DNA of 64,000 bases from Phycicoccus sp. HDW14 (GCF_011383005.1 NZ_CP049935.1:3906001-3970000); one strand, 5' to 3'. Counted from the first letter of the stretch, positions 9,011 through 19,101 are shown. Translations and numbers: made by a program. The notes: a model not told the origin generated them from the sequence alone.

Positions 9011-9958
9011 TCAGGACTCCCGCGCCACGAGGGTCAGCAGCGTCGCCTCCGGACGGCACGCGAAGCGCACCGGGGCGTACGGGGAGGTGCCGAGACCGGC
9101 CGAGACGTGCAGCCAGGCGGCGTCCTCGGGCGTGCCGCCGGCCCCCGGGCGCCCTGCACCGGGCCACCAGCGCGAGACGCCCTTGGCCCGACCGGTGTCG
9201 AGGTCGCAGTTGGTGACCAGTGCCCCGTAGAGCGGCACCGCGAGCTGTCCGCCGTGGGTGTGCCCGGCGAGCACGAGGCCCGCGCCGTCGGCGACCATCG
9301 CGTCGAGGACCCGCTGGTACGGGGCGTGCACGAGGCCCATCGTCAGGGCGACGTCGTCGCGCGCCGAACCGGCGACCTCGTGGTAGCGGTCGAACTGCAC
9401 GTGCGGGTCGTCGACGCCGACGAGCTCGACCCGGTGCTCGCCCATCTCGACGACCGTGCGCGCGTTGTCGAGGTCGGCCCAGCCCCCGGCCCCCAGCCCC
9501 TCGACGAGCTCGCCGACGGGCAGGTCGCCCCGGATCTTCGGAGCCTTGGCGTAGCCGCGGGTCAGGTAGCGCGCGGGGTTCTTCGGCACCGGGGCGAAGT
9601 AGTCGTTGGAGCCGAGGACGAAGGCCCCGGGGAACTCCATGAGCGGCTCCATAGCCCGCAGCAGGGGCGGCACGGCGTCGACGTGCGCGAGGTTGTCGCC
9701 GGAGTTGACGACGAAGTCGGGCCGCAGCCCGGCGAGCGAGCGGACCCACTCGACCTTCTTGCGCTGCCCCGGGGTCAGGTGCAGGTCGGAGACCTGGAGG
9801 ATGCGCACGGGCGCCGCCCCGGCAGGCAGCACGGGCACCGTGAAGCGGCGCAGGGTGAACCACGTCCGCTCGACGAGGCCGGCGTAGGCGACGGCCGCGA
9901 CACCGGCGCCCACGAGGCCGCCGGCGGTGCGCAGGGCGGTGCGGGCGAGCGGGTCCAT
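9011..9958 (-). CDS. Metallophosphoesterase (calcineurin-like)
   Basis: 315 aa. After an N-terminal hydrophobic segment (residues 8-27, likely membrane anchor) the dinuclear-metal motifs follow in order: QVSDLHL (DxH), NSGDNLAH (GDxxxH-like), GSNDYFAP (the GNHD position, here SND), a His in GLVHAPYQ, and GHTHGGQ at the end. The ATG at 9958 has GAGG eight bases upstream; the longer open frame to 10246 overlaps the divergent YqeY gene and is rejected. In mycobacteria a homologue sits beside ponA in the same neighbourhood. Substrate unknown; the Asn-to-Ser/Asn-Asp variation at the third motif is common in this subgroup. Confidence 0.88.
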   Translation of the reverse strand: MDPLARTALRTAGGLVGAGVAAVAYAGLVERTWFTLRRFTVPVLPAGAAPVRILQVSDLHLTPGQRKKVEWVRSLAGLRPDFVVNSGDNLAHVDAVPPLLRAMEPLMEFPGAFVLGSNDYFAPVPKNPARYLTRGYAKAPKIRGDLPVGELVEGLGAGGWADLDNARTVVEMGEHRVELVGVDDPHVQFDRYHEVAGSARDDVALTMGLVHAPYQRVLDAMVADGAGLVLAGHTHGGQLAVPLYGALVTNCDLDTGRAKGVSRWWPGAGRPGAGGTPEDAAWLHVSAGLGTSPYAPVRFACRPEATLLTLVARES

Positions 9959-10037
9959 CCGGTCATCCTCGCAAACGAGGTGGCCTCCCGGAGAATCCCG
10001 GGTGCCCGCCGCTCCGGCCGGGTGGGAGACTGGGCCC

Positions 10038-10502
10038 ATGGACGCCACCAGCCTCAAGGCCCAGCTGCAGAGCGACCTGCACGACGCGATGCGCGCCCGT
10101 GACAAGGTCCGCTCCTCGACGCTGCGGATGACCCTCACGTCGGTGACGACCGCCGAGGTCGCCGGGGACGAGGCGCGCGAGCTCGGCGACGACGAGGTGC
10201 TCAAGGTCATCGCCCGCGAGGCCAAGAAGCGGCGCGAGGCGGCCACCGCCTTCCGCGACGCCCACCGCCCCGAGCTCGCCGACGGCGAGGAGGCCGAGCT
10301 GGCCGTCCTCGAGGCCTACCTGCCGGCCCAGCTCGGCGACGAGGAGCTGCGGGCGGTCGTCGAGCGCGCCGTCGCCGCCACCGGCGCCACCGGGCCGGCC
10401 GACATGGGACGGGTCATGAAGGCCGCCCAGGGCGAGGTCGCCGGCCGCGCCGACGGCGGCCGCGTCGCCGCGATCGTCAAGGCGGCCCTCACCTCCCGCT
10501 GA
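10038..10502 (+). CDS. GatB/YqeY domain protein
   Basis: 154 aa. The whole protein is the helical YqeY domain, related to the tail domain of GatB that contacts tRNA; function of free YqeY is not firmly established. Signature stretches are LKVIAREAKKRREAA and EEAELAVLEAYLPAQL, then ATGATGPADMGRVMKA near the end. It starts at ATG 10038, 79 bases from the divergently read metallophosphoesterase, and ends just before a strong hairpin shared with ponA. Confidence 0.92.
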   Translation: MDATSLKAQLQSDLHDAMRARDKVRSSTLRMTLTSVTTAEVAGDEARELGDDEVLKVIAREAKKRREAATAFRDAHRPELADGEEAELAVLEAYLPAQLGDEELRAVVERAVAATGATGPADMGRVMKAAQGEVAGRADGGRVAAIVKAALTSR

Positions 10503-10507
10503 CGCCC

Positions 10508-10540
10508 GAGGGGCCCCGCCCGGTCCGGGCGGGGCCCCTC
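10508..10540. terminator. Bidirectional terminator between yqeY and ponA
   Basis: GAGGGGCCCCGCCCG and its complement form a 15-bp stem around a short loop between the convergent yqeY stop (10502) and the inferred ponA stop (10554). No T tract follows, as is usual in high-GC actinobacteria. Confidence 0.75.
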
Positions 10541-10553
10541 GATGCGCGTGGGG

Positions 10554-12948
10554 TCAGTTGGTCGTCGGGGGACGATCGGTCCGCCGCGGCCGCCCCGGCC
10601 CTTGCCGCCCTTGGGGTCGGTCGGCTTCGTGTTGGGCTGGGTGGCCGGGCCCGACGAGATGAGCAACGTGATGGTCTGGCCGGGCAGGGCGCCCCCGAGG
10701 GCGAGGTGCCCCCGACCGTGCCCTTCGGCGCGTCGGAGTTGATGTAGCCGCCGACCTGGCTGGCGAACCCGGCGTCGCGCAGGATGCCCGCGGCCTCGGC
10801 GGGGCTGCGCCCGAAGACGTTCGGCAGGTCCTGGAGGTTGCCGCGCTGCGCCTTCTGGCTGGGGGCCGGGAACTGCTCGACGGGCATGCCCTGCGACATC
10901 TTCTTCATCGCGCTGGCCCAGACGGGGGCCGAGACGGTGCCACCGAAGACGTCGCCGAAGCACCCGTAGGAGCCGAAGCACTTGCCGTTGAGCGAGTACA
11001 GCCGCCGGTTCTTGTCGGTGACCTTGACGTTCCCGATCCAGACGGCCGTGGCCAGCTGGCGGGTGTAGCCGACGAACCACGCCTGGTTGTGCTTCTCGGT
11101 GGTCCCCGTCTTGCCGGCCGCGGGGCGGGCGTTGACGTCCCAGTTGCCGTCGGCGGTGCCCCCGTTGCGGAGGGTGCCCTTGAGCAGGAAGGTCGCGGCG
11201 TTCGCGGTGTCCTTGGAGATGACCTGCTTGCAGGAGGTCTTCGGGACCTTGATCTCCTTCTTCTCCGGCGTCGTGATGGAGACGATCGGGCTCGGCACGC
11301 AGTACTTGCCGTCGGCCGCGAGGGTGGCGTACGCGCTGGCGAGGTCGAGCGGCGTCGTGGTGCCCGAGCCGAGCGTGGCGTTGGAGATCGTGCGCTCGAA
11401 GTCCTTGCCGTCGGCCTGGTGCAGGCCCATCTTCTTCATCGTGTCGAGCACGTTGCACGGCCCGACCTCGATGGTCAGCTGGGCGGCCCAGGTGTTGATC
11501 GACTTCGAGATGCCCTCGGCCAGCGTCATCTGCCGGCCGCCGATCGCGTAGTCGTTGCCGACCTTCCACGGCTCGTTGGCACCGCACTCGGCACCGACGA
11601 CCTTCGGCCCGGCGAAGACGTGGTCCTGCTTGTTGCTCGCGAACGGCACGTTGATCGTGGAGTTCATCGGCATGCCCTGCTCGAGCGCGGTGACGAGGCC
11701 GAACATCTTCGCCGTCGACCCGAACTGGTAGCCGTAGGGGCCGCCGCCGTAGATCTGGTCGACGTTCCAGTTGGTCTGGTTCTTCTCGAAGTTCGAGGCC
11801 TGCCCCATCGCGAGGACCTTGCCGGTGCCCGGCTCGACGACGGCCATCGCCCCGCCGAGGTTGCTCTTGTTGCCGATCGGGATGGCCTTGGTGATCTCGG
11901 CCTGGGCGATCTTCTGCTTGGCCGGGTCGAGGGTCGTGCGGATGGTCAGGCCGCCCTGGTTGATCCGCTTGAGCCGCTCCTCCGGGGTCTTGCCGAGCAC
12001 CGCCATCTGCGGCGAGTGCTGGAGGTAGCCCATGACGTAGGCGCAGAAGTACGGCTGGGACGACCGGTGGCAGACGCCCTTGAGCGGCGTCTTCTTGATC
12101 ATCTTCTTGACCGAGACCTTCTTGGCCGCGGCGACGTCCTTGGCCGAGGCCATGCCGAGCTGGCCCATCCGGGTGAGGACGATGTCGCGGCGGGCCTGGG
12201 CCTGCGCGGGGTTGAGCACCGGGTTGTAGGCGGTGGGCTGCTGGACGATGCCAGCGAGCAGGGCAGCCTGGCCGAGGTTCAGCTTGCTCGCGTGCACGCC
12301 GAAGTAGTTGATGGCCGCCGCCTCGACGCCGTAGGCCTGGTCGCCGTAGTACACGAGGTTGAGGTAACCGGTGAGGATCTGCTCCTTGGTGAAGTTCTCC
12401 TCGACGTTGATCGCGTACTTGAGCTCCTGCACCTTGCGGGCGTAGCTCTTCTTGACGGCGGCGTTCGCGGCGGCCTTGTCGCCGGCGCGCAGGGCCTGCT
12501 CCTGGAGCGTGATCTTCACGTACTGCTGGGTGAGGGTCGAGGCGCCCTGGACGTCGCCGCCCTTGAGGTTGGAGACCATCGCCCGGGTGAAACCGCGCGG
12601 GTCGAGGCCGCCGTGCTCGTAGAAGCGCGCGTCCTCGATGGCGATCTGCGCGTTCTGCATGTTCTTCGAGATGCTCTTGAGCGGGACGATGATGCGGTTC
12701 TCGTCGTAGGGGTTGGCGATCACCTTGTTGTCGGCGTCGACGATCTTCGACTGCTGGGCCAGCGGCGAGATCGTGAAGTCGCTCGGGAGGTCGTTGAAGA
12801 AGTCGACCCCTGCCTTGGCGGCCTGACCGCTGGCCCCGATCGCGGGCACGGCGATGCCCGCCACGAGGAGCCCGGCGATCGTGCTCAGCACGACGAATCC
12901 GAGGAGGAGCCTGAGCACGGCGGGGATGTTCTGGGCGCGACCGTCCAT
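10554..12948 (-). CDS. ponA: Bifunctional class A penicillin-binding protein with PASTA domain; 3' end frameshifted
   Basis: Polymerises and crosslinks peptidoglycan outside the membrane. One N-terminal membrane segment (residues 10-35) is followed by a GT51 transglycosylase domain (EDARFYEHGGLDPRG, then GASTLTQQYVK), a transpeptidase domain with the SxxK serine in GSTAKMFG, the SxN motif in SKSINTWA and the KTG motif in AGKTGTTEK, and a C-terminal PASTA domain (LPNVFGRSPAEAAGILRDAG). Two bases appear to be missing: one in the five-G run near 10690 and one in the C run near 10570. Restoring both gives 798 residues ending at 10554, before the terminator. Leaderless start: TACCCT lies seven bases before ATG 12948. 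It is divergent from whiB as in other actinobacteria. Confidence 0.92.
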
Positions 12949-13186
12949 GCCCGACAGGGTAACGCGGGCGGCTGGGGATCCCCGCCGCCGCGACCGGGCG
13001 ACGGACGCGAGCGGCCGACAGGCACCTGCGGAACCCGTTCATCGGCCGTTCGTCCAGTGGGTCGTCCGTTCGGTGGGGTGCACGACCCGCACGGACGATA
13101 CCCGCTGGTCACGGTGGTATCTACGGTTTCCGTACGTCCTCTTCCACGTGGGAGGCAAGGACCCGAGACAGTGGAACGAGGTGGAC

Positions 13187-13510
13187 ATGAGCATCTCCCC
13201 GGAGGAGCAGAGCACCGAGGGGCAGTGGGTGGTCGAGTGGGCGCCGCTCGGGAAGTGCGCCGGCAGTGACCCGGACGCGCTCTTCGTCCAGGGCAAGGCG
13301 CAGCGCGCCGCGAAGGTCGTGTGCAAGGGCTGCCCGGTGATGGCCGAGTGCCTCGCCGACGCGCTCGACAACCGTACGGAGTTCGGTGTCTGGGGAGGGA
13401 TGACCGAACGAGAGCGGCGTGCACTGCTGCGCCGCCGGCCGGACGTCAGGTCGTGGACGGCGTTGCTGTCCGCGGCCAAGGCGCGAGGCGCCGAGGGCGC
13501 CATCGCCTGA
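13187..13510 (+). CDS. WhiB-family iron-sulfur regulator, WhiB4/WblA type
   Basis: 107 aa with the four cluster-binding cysteines at 24, 46, 49 and 55 (C-x21-CxxC-x5-C) and the GVWGG turn at 67-71, then the basic region [13 protein letters not shown]. The sequence around the second and third Cys ([18 protein letters not shown]) and the tail RPDVRSW resemble WblA of Streptomyces and WhiB4 of Mycobacterium, known redox-sensitive regulators of development or oxidative response. The position between ponA and the ArsA pair is the same as for those genes. ATG 13187 is preceded by GAACGAGGTG, a weak site. Assignment to the WhiB4/WblA branch is from motifs and synteny. Confidence 0.93.
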   Translation: MSISPEEQSTEGQWVVEWAPLGKCAGSDPDALFVQGKAQRAAKVVCKGCPVMAECLADALDNRTEFGVWGGMTERERRALLRRRPDVRSWTALLSAAKARGAEGAIA

Positions 13511-13648
13511 TCCCACCAGCTCCCCGGAGGGGCCGACCACCCCCTGCACCATGCGCGGCAACCCTGCAGCCGCTCGTGGACCACGGTCGGCCTCCCGGGG
13601 ATCTCCACGTCCGGTGCGACCGGGCCCGACCCCCCTGTCCGGGCCCGG

Positions 13649-14844
13649 TCAGCCGGCGGCCAGTGCCGCCGCGACGTCGCGCAGCCCGTCGAGGTCGTGG
13701 ATGTCCGTGGCGCTCGCCGGGACCGTCGAGACCGGGATGCCCGGGTGCGACGCGACGAACCGGCTGACGTGGGCCTCGTGCCGCGTGGCGACCTCGGCGA
13801 GCGAGGCGTGCAGCCGCAGCAGCGCCGGGGTGAGCCCGCCCGCCGCGCCGGCCCCCGAGTCCTTGCCGGGGTCGGCCTCGTCGCGGTCCTCGAGCTGCTC
13901 GGCGGCCGCGGCCGCCCGCGACCCGCTGAGCCCCGGTGCCGCGAGCACCTGCATCCGGTTGACGACGACGCCGGCCAGCGGCATCGACTCGGCCTCGAGC
14001 CGCTCGACGAAGTACGCCGCCTCGCGCAGCGCGTCCCGCTCGGGGCGGCGACGACGACGAAGGCCGTCGACGGCTCCTTGAGGAGGGCGTACGTGACGTC
14101 GGCGCGCTCGCGGAAGCCGCCGAACATCGTGTCGAGGGCGGCGACGAAGGTCTGCACGTCGCTGAGGAACTGGCCGCCGAGGACCTTCGAGAGGGTGGCG
14201 GCCGCGAGGTTGGCGCCGACCGAGAAGACCTTGAGGTAGGCCCGTCCGCCGGCCCGGGCCGGCGCCATGAGCAGCCGGATGAACCGGCCGTCGAGGAAGG
14301 ACCCGAGGCGTTTCGGGGCGTCGAGGAAGTCCAGCGCCGAGCGGGACGGCGGGGTGTCGACGACGACGAGGTCCCAGGTGCCCTCGCGCTCGGCCTGGGC
14401 CCGCAGCTGGCCGAGCTTCTCCATGGCCATGTACTCCTGCGTGCCCGCGAACGAGCTGGAGACCGCCTGGTAGAAGGGGTTCTCGAGGATCTGCCCGGCC
14501 TTGTCGGGCGTCGAGTGGGCGAGCACGACCTCGTCGAAGGTCCGTTTCATGTCGAGCATCATCGCGTCGAGCGAGCCGCCGTCGGCCCCGACGCCTGTCA
14601 CCGGCCGCGGCGTGTTGTCGAGCTCGGTGAGCCCGAGCGACTGCGCGAGGCGGCGGGCGGGGTCGATGGTGAGGACGACGACCCTGCGCCCGGCCTCGGC
14701 GGCCCGCACCCCGAGGGCCGCGGCGGTCGTGGTCTTCCCGACGCCGCCGGAGCCGCAGCAGACGATGATGCCGGTGCCGGGGTCGGCGAGCAGGGCGTCG
14801 ACGTCGAGCCGGTCGGTGGCGCCGCCGGGGCCGCGGGCGGCCAT
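13649..14844 (-). CDS. ArsA/MinD-like anion-transporter-type ATPase (second of pair), frameshifted
   Basis: P-loop ATPase of the ArsA/Get3 class with Walker [11 protein letters not shown] at 31-40, the [11 protein letters not shown] switch motif near 160, and the VVVNRM strand near the end. Such pairs (Rv3679/Rv3680 type) are conserved beside whiB4; in mycobacteria they form a complex, but the cargo here is unknown. The frame breaks near 14046: one additional C after the VVVAAP codons leads into [18 protein letters not shown] and then to the stop at 13649, total 398 residues. The ATG at 14844 shares its A with the upstream partner's stop (TGATG), so the two are translationally coupled. Confidence 0.87.
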
Positions 14845-15856
14845 CAGCGCACCCCCTGGGCGGCGAGCTCGTCGGCGAGCACGGCGATGCCGCCGTCGTC
14901 GGTGCCGGACGCGAGCGCGGGCAGCGTGACGGTGGGCAGCGCGAGGGCCTCGACCTCGGCGGTCAGGTCGCGCTCGAGGGCGATGCGGGCCGCGTGGTCG
15001 CGCGCCTCGGCGAGCAGCCCGCCGACGGTGCGGGCCCCGAGCGGACCCCGGCGGCGGTGAGGTCGGCGCGCACCTGCTCCTCGACCTCGGGGCCGTCGGC
15101 GTCGAGCCGGGCCAGCAGGTCGGGCGCGACGAGGGGTTCGCGGACCTGGTTGACGACGACCGCCCCCAGCCCGAACCCGGCGGCCGAGAGCTCGGCGACG
15201 GCGTCGGCGCTCTCCTGCACGGGCATCTCCTCGAGGACGGTGACGACGTGCACGACGCTGCGGCGGTCGCGCAGCATCCGGGTGATCGAGGCGGCCTGGG
15301 AGTGGATCGGGCCCATCCGGGCCAGCCCGGCGACCTGCTCGTTGACGCCGAGGAAGCGGGCCACCCGGCCGGTGGGCGGGGCGTCGAGGACGACGGCGTC
15401 CCAGACGAGCGAGCCCTGGCCGCGCTTACCCCCGCTCGTGCGGCCGACCGCCTCGTAGACCTTGCCGGTGAGCAGCACGTCGCGCACGCCCGGGGCGATG
15501 GTCGTCGCGAAGTCGACGACGCCCATCTTCTCCAGCGCCCCGCCGGCCCGGCCGAGCTTGTAGAAGGTCTGGAGGTACTCCAGGAGCGCGGCCTTGGCGT
15601 CGACCGACAGCCCCCAGAGCTCGCCGCCGGAGGGGTCCTGGACGAGGCGGACCTCGGCGGTGCCGAGCGGCGGCACGTCGAAGGTCTGGCTGATGCCCTG
15701 GCGGTTCTCGACCTCGACGAGGAGCACCCGCTTGCCCTGCCGCGCGAGGGAGAGGCCGAGCGCGCTGGCCACCGTGGTCTTGCCGACCCCGCCCTTGCCG
15801 GTGACGACGTGCAGGCGGACCCCGTCGAGCGCGCGGGCGAGCGGTGGGGCGGCCAT
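14844..15856 (-). CDS. ArsA/MinD-like anion-transporter-type ATPase (first of pair), 3' end frameshifted
   Basis: First gene of the pair. Walker [10 protein letters not shown] at 20-28, switch motif [13 protein letters not shown] near 145, and the VVVNQV strand near 230. One base is missing near 15046 (the four-G run after VRSG should be five); with it the protein reads [17 protein letters not shown] and continues to the stop at 14846-14844, 337 residues. TAGGCT stands exactly seven bases before ATG 15856, so the operon mRNA is probably leaderless. Confidence 0.88.
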
Positions 15857-15922
15857 GGACCTCAGCCTAGGTGGGCGGTCGAGCCCGGGTCGGCGGAGGG
15901 GTGGGGTCGGCGCAGAGGCGCG

Positions 15923-16684
15923 TCAGCGGAGGGTGAGCTCCTCGACCTCCGCGAGCAGGAGGAGGTAGGCGGGGTGCTCGGGGTCGACGACGTCGAAGTG
16001 GTCGGCGCCGCGCGCCACCGCGGCGTGGAACGGCTCGTCGGGGGTGCGCGACGACGCGTAGCGGTCGATGACCGAGGCGGGCACGACGTCGTCGCGCTCG
16101 CCGGTGACGACGACGGCCGGGGTGGTGAGGCGCTGGCGGGCGGGGTCGGCGTCGGCCCAGGCGTCGGGGGCCTCGTCGGGCCCGCCACCGAGCAGCGCCG
16201 ACGCGGCGTCGTCGCTCAGGTGCAGGCGGTGCACCTCGCCGAGGTCGGCGGCCGGTGCGAGGGCCAGGACACCGTGGACGAAGGGGGCGCGGCCGTCGGA
16301 CGCCGCCCAGAGCACGAGGTGGCCGCCGGCGGAGTGGCCGACGAGGACGAGGGTGTCGGGCAGGTCGGGGTCGAGGTGGACGGCCTCGGCGCGGGCCAGC
16401 AGGGCGGCGCCGGTGCCCGGCCAGCCGCCCCCGGGCATCCCGATGCGGGGGTACTCGAGGTTCGCGACGTGGAAGCCGTCGCGGGCCAGGGCCTCGGCGA
16501 GCGGGGACTGGTGCGCGCGGTCCCACTGCTCGCGCCAGAAGCCCCCGTGCACGAGGGCCACGGTGACGCCGCGGGCGCGCTGCGGCTCGGGGTCGAAGAC
16601 GTCGTAGACGTCGGTCTGCTCGGGCCCGGTGACCTCGGTGCGGTCCGGCTGGCGGGCGGTGCGGCTCAGGACGTCGTCACTCAT
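15923..16684 (-). CDS. Alpha/beta hydrolase (esterase/kynurenine-formamidase-like)
   Basis: 253 aa. HGGFW near residue 49 is the oxyanion motif, GHSAGGH near 115 carries the nucleophile Ser, and Asp in GERDDVVP and His in GADHF near the end complete a plausible triad. No signal peptide. ATG 16684 is chosen over GTG 16693 because TACGGT sits seven bases before it, predicting a leaderless start. It is divergent from the DUF4177 gene with only 44 bases between starts. Substrate unknown. Confidence 0.85.
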   Translation of the reverse strand: MSDDVLSRTARQPDRTEVTGPEQTDVYDVFDPEPQRARGVTVALVHGGFWREQWDRAHQSPLAEALARDGFHVANLEYPRIGMPGGGWPGTGAALLARAEAVHLDPDLPDTLVLVGHSAGGHLVLWAASDGRAPFVHGVLALAPAADLGEVHRLHLSDDAASALLGGGPDEAPDAWADADPARQRLTTPAVVVTGERDDVVPASVIDRYASSRTPDEPFHAAVARGADHFDVVDPEHPAYLLLLAEVEELTLR

Positions 16685-16691
16685 CACGGCC

Positions 16692-16721
16692 ACCGTAGCC
16701 CCGGGTGCGCGCCGGTAGGGT
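16692..16721. promoter_or_regulatory. Divergent pair of leaderless -10 elements
   Basis: On the minus strand TACGGT (16697-16692) lies seven bases before the hydrolase ATG at 16684. On the plus strand TAGGGT (16716-16721) lies seven bases before the DUF4177 ATG at 16729. Neither gene has a Shine-Dalgarno sequence, so both are predicted leaderless from one compact divergent promoter. Confidence 0.6.
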
Positions 16722-16728
16722 GGCGCGC

Positions 16729-16881
16729 ATGCAGAAGTGGGAGTACGCGACCGTGCCGCTCATCGTCCACGCGACGAAGCAGATCCTCGACCAGTGGGGC
16801 GACGACGGCTGGGAGCTCGTCCAGGTGCTCGTCATGCCCGAGGGAAACCTCGTCGCCTACCTCAAGCGCGCGAAGGGCTGA
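16729..16881 (+). CDS. DUF4177-like small protein
   Basis: 50 aa. The pattern KWEYATVPL at the start, DDGWELVQVL in the middle and VAYLKRAKG at the end fits DUF4177, a small beta-strand fold of unknown role. It sits four bases before the RidA gene in the same direction, an arrangement common in actinobacteria near crp and nth. Leaderless start with TAGGGT seven bases upstream. Confidence 0.85.
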   Translation: MQKWEYATVPLIVHATKQILDQWGDDGWELVQVLVMPEGNLVAYLKRAKG

Positions 16882-16885
16882 CCCG

Positions 16886-17359
16886 GTGGGTGTCGTCGAC
16901 GACCGCCTCGCCGCGCTCGGCCTCACGCTGCCCGAGGTCGTGCCGCCGCTGGCCGCCTACGTGCCCGCCGTGCTCGACGGCTCGCGCGTCTACGTGTCCG
17001 GCCAGGTGCCGATGGTCGACGGCACGCTCGCCGAGACCGGTGCGGTCGGCGAGCTCGTCGGGTTGGTCACGCCGGCCCGCGCCAAGGAGCTGGCCGCCGT
17101 CTGCGCGCTCAACGCCATCGCGGCGGTGAAGTCGGTCGTCGGCGACCTCGACCGTGTCGAGCGGGTCGTCAAGCTCACCGGCTTCGTCGCCTCCGACCCC
17201 TCGTTCACCGGCCAGCCGGGCGTCGTCAACGGCGCGAGCGAGCTGTTCGGCGAGGTCTTCGGCGAGGCCGGACGGCACGCGCGCTCGGCGGTGGGGGTCG
17301 CGGCGCTGCCGCTCGGCGCCCCCGTCGAGGTCGAGGTGATCGTCCACGTCCGCGACTGA
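16886..17359 (+). CDS. RidA/YjgF-family protein
   Basis: 157 aa. RidA enzymes hydrolyse reactive enamine/imine intermediates from PLP enzymes; whether this divergent actinobacterial type does so is unproven. VYVSGQVP near residue 35 and VNGASELFGEVFGEAGRHAR near 125 fit the family fold, with the Arg expected for iminium binding in GRHARSAVG. GTG 16886 follows the DUF4177 stop by four bases, with GAAGGG upstream. Followed within four bases by a NUDIX gene, so a small operon of at least three genes is likely. Confidence 0.85.
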   Translation: MGVVDDRLAALGLTLPEVVPPLAAYVPAVLDGSRVYVSGQVPMVDGTLAETGAVGELVGLVTPARAKELAAVCALNAIAAVKSVVGDLDRVERVVKLTGFVASDPSFTGQPGVVNGASELFGEVFGEAGRHARSAVGVAALPLGAPVEVEVIVHVRD

Positions 17360-17363
17360 CGGC

Positions 17364-18068
17364 GTGGGGCGGGTGCTGCGGGTCCCGCTGCGTGACGACG
17401 GGCTGCGCGGGCGCGCCGAGGCGTGGGTCGCCGCGGGGTCGTCCGAGGGGGTCGTGCCGCGGCCTGCGGCGACGGTGATGCTGGTGCGCGACGCCGATGC
17501 CGGTCCCGAGGTGTACGTCCAGCGGCGCGTGGCGACGATGGCCTTCGCGCCCTCGATGGTCGTCTTCCCCGGCGGGCGGGTCGACCCCGGCGATCACTCG
17601 CTCGACGTCACGACCGACGGGCTGGCCGACCTCGCGGCGCACATGGGTTTCGGTGTGGCGGAGGCGGCCCCGTTCGCAGCCGCAGCCGTGCGCGAGGTCG
17701 AGGAGGAGTGCGGGGTGCGGGTGTCCGTGGCCGACCTGCGCGGGCGCGGCCACTGGGTCACGCCGGCCTTCGAGCCGCGCCGGTACGACACGTGGATCCT
17801 CGCGGCCGGCATGCCTGCCGGTCAGGACGCGCGGGAGACGAGCGGGGAGTCCGACGGCGGGGGCTGGGCCCGGGCCGAGGCGCTGCTCGACGCGGCGGCG
17901 TCGGGGTCGACGCGGTTGATGCCGCCGCAGGTGTGGGCGCTCGAGGCGCTCGCCGGGTTCGCCGACGCCGCGTCCTTCCTCGCCGACCGACCGCGCATCG
18001 CCCGCGTGACCCCGGTGCTCGAGCAGGACCCCGACGGCACGCTCGTCCTCGTCACCGAGCTCCCCTGA
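17364..18068 (+). CDS. NUDIX hydrolase, NUDT19-like
   Basis: 234 aa. The NUDIX helix REVEEECGV is at 110-118, with the preceding GG at 70-71; the gap between them is longer than the classical 23-residue box because of an insertion, as in NUDT19/acyl-CoA diphosphatase-like proteins. Substrate unknown. GTG 17364 lies four bases after the RidA stop. The 3' end faces the AbiEi-like gene and runs into the inverted repeat at 18091. Confidence 0.85.
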   Translation: MGRVLRVPLRDDGLRGRAEAWVAAGSSEGVVPRPAATVMLVRDADAGPEVYVQRRVATMAFAPSMVVFPGGRVDPGDHSLDVTTDGLADLAAHMGFGVAEAAPFAAAAVREVEEECGVRVSVADLRGRGHWVTPAFEPRRYDTWILAAGMPAGQDARETSGESDGGGWARAEALLDAAASGSTRLMPPQVWALEALAGFADAASFLADRPRIARVTPVLEQDPDGTLVLVTELP

Positions 18069-18090
18069 CCCCTGGCCCGAGCGGTCGCTA

Positions 18091-18149
18091 CGACAGGCAG
18101 AGCCGCGCCGCGACGCCGCCCGAGGACGTGTCACGCCGCGTCTGCCTGT
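18091..18149. repeat. Inverted repeat A at the 3' end of the AbiEi-like gene
   Basis: A 59-base unit with arms CGACAGGCAGA and TCTGCCTGT. The right arm lies inside the last codons of the AbiEi-like gene (18131-19042). The same arms at exactly the same spacing occur at 19102-19160. It could act as a bidirectional terminator between the convergent genes. Confidence 0.6.
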
Positions 18150-19042
18150 TCCTGCGCCCGCAGTGGCGGCGACGCCACCGGACGTCCGGCCCGGACGTCC
18201 GCCCACGATCGCAGCGTCCAGCGGGTCCAGTCCTGCTCGAACATCACGTCCTCGTAGGTGTACCGGAGCGAGGACCAGGCGTGGACGGCCAGCTCGGTGT
18301 GCCGTCGGCAGTCCTTGCGCAGCCCTCGACGGGTGCCGTGCGTCTCGAAGCCGTCGGCCTCGACGGCGAGCCGGAGGGCCTCGTTGCCCAGGTCGACGAC
18401 GGCGAACAGGCCCGGCTCGGCGATGACCAGCTGGGGCGTCAGCACGAGCCCGACCTCGAGGGTCAGCGCCCGGAGCACGGACTCGAACGGGTTGGCGGCG
18501 CGCCCGTCGGCGTGCCGGGCGACGCGCCGCGCGGCGGTGGCGCCGGGCCCTCGCGTCGAGGCGGCAGCCGCGCGCAGCACCTCCGCCGACACCGCGCCGG
18601 CCCGCAGGGCGGAGTCCGCCACCGCCAAGGCCTCGTCGAAGGGCAGCACGCGGGCGCAGTCGAGGACCGTGCGCACGGGGCTCGTGACGCCGGCGGCCCG
18701 TTCGGCCGGCGTGAGGTCGTGCCAGTGCGGACGGATGCCGTCGAGGTCCGCCGGCCGCAGCCGGCGCTTGCGGCGGACGGTCACCCAGGCGCGGTCGGGG
18801 ACGGTCTTGACCTTCCATCCGTGGGCCAGCGCCGCCGAGAGGTGCGACAGGGTGGCCGTGCGAGCTGCTGCCAGGGCGCGGTGCGCCCCGACCTCGGGCA
18901 GCGAGTAGCGACCGCGGGCCGTGCGGACCACCGACCCCGACGCGCAGGCGCGCCGCAGGGCCCGCTCGGAATGGACCTGTCGCAGCTCGGTCCACGTGGC
19001 GCACCCGCCGAGCCGGCGCAGGCTGTCGGCCACAGGGCTCAT
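18131..19042 (-). CDS. AbiEi-like N-terminal plus DUF559 (Vsr-like) C-terminal protein
   Basis: 303 aa. Residues 1-90 resemble the AbiEi antitoxin winged-helix region (ATWTELRQVHSERALRRA, then RYSLPE). Residues 190-290 resemble DUF559, a fold related to the very-short-patch-repair endonuclease (NPFESVLRALTLE, VDLGNEALRLAVEADGFETHG, CRRHTELAVHAWSSLRYTYEDV). Such genes are abundant in actinobacteria; role unproven. No AbiEii-type toxin gene is adjacent. It interrupts the conserved NUDIX-MBL-crp order and is bounded by two copies of a 59-base inverted repeat, which suggests it is an insertion. CATGCT six bases before ATG 19042 fits leaderless initiation. Confidence 0.78.
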   Translation of the reverse strand: MSPVADSLRRLGGCATWTELRQVHSERALRRACASGSVVRTARGRYSLPEVGAHRALAAARTATLSHLSAALAHGWKVKTVPDRAWVTVRRKRRLRPADLDGIRPHWHDLTPAERAAGVTSPVRTVLDCARVLPFDEALAVADSALRAGAVSAEVLRAAAASTRGPGATAARRVARHADGRAANPFESVLRALTLEVGLVLTPQLVIAEPGLFAVVDLGNEALRLAVEADGFETHGTRRGLRKDCRRHTELAVHAWSSLRYTYEDVMFEQDWTRWTLRSWADVRAGRPVASPPLRAQEQADAA

Positions 19043-19101
19043 CCCGCCAGCATGCCCGCGCCGGTGTCGAGCCGCGCCTCGTCATCCACAGGCGGGTGGA
19101 G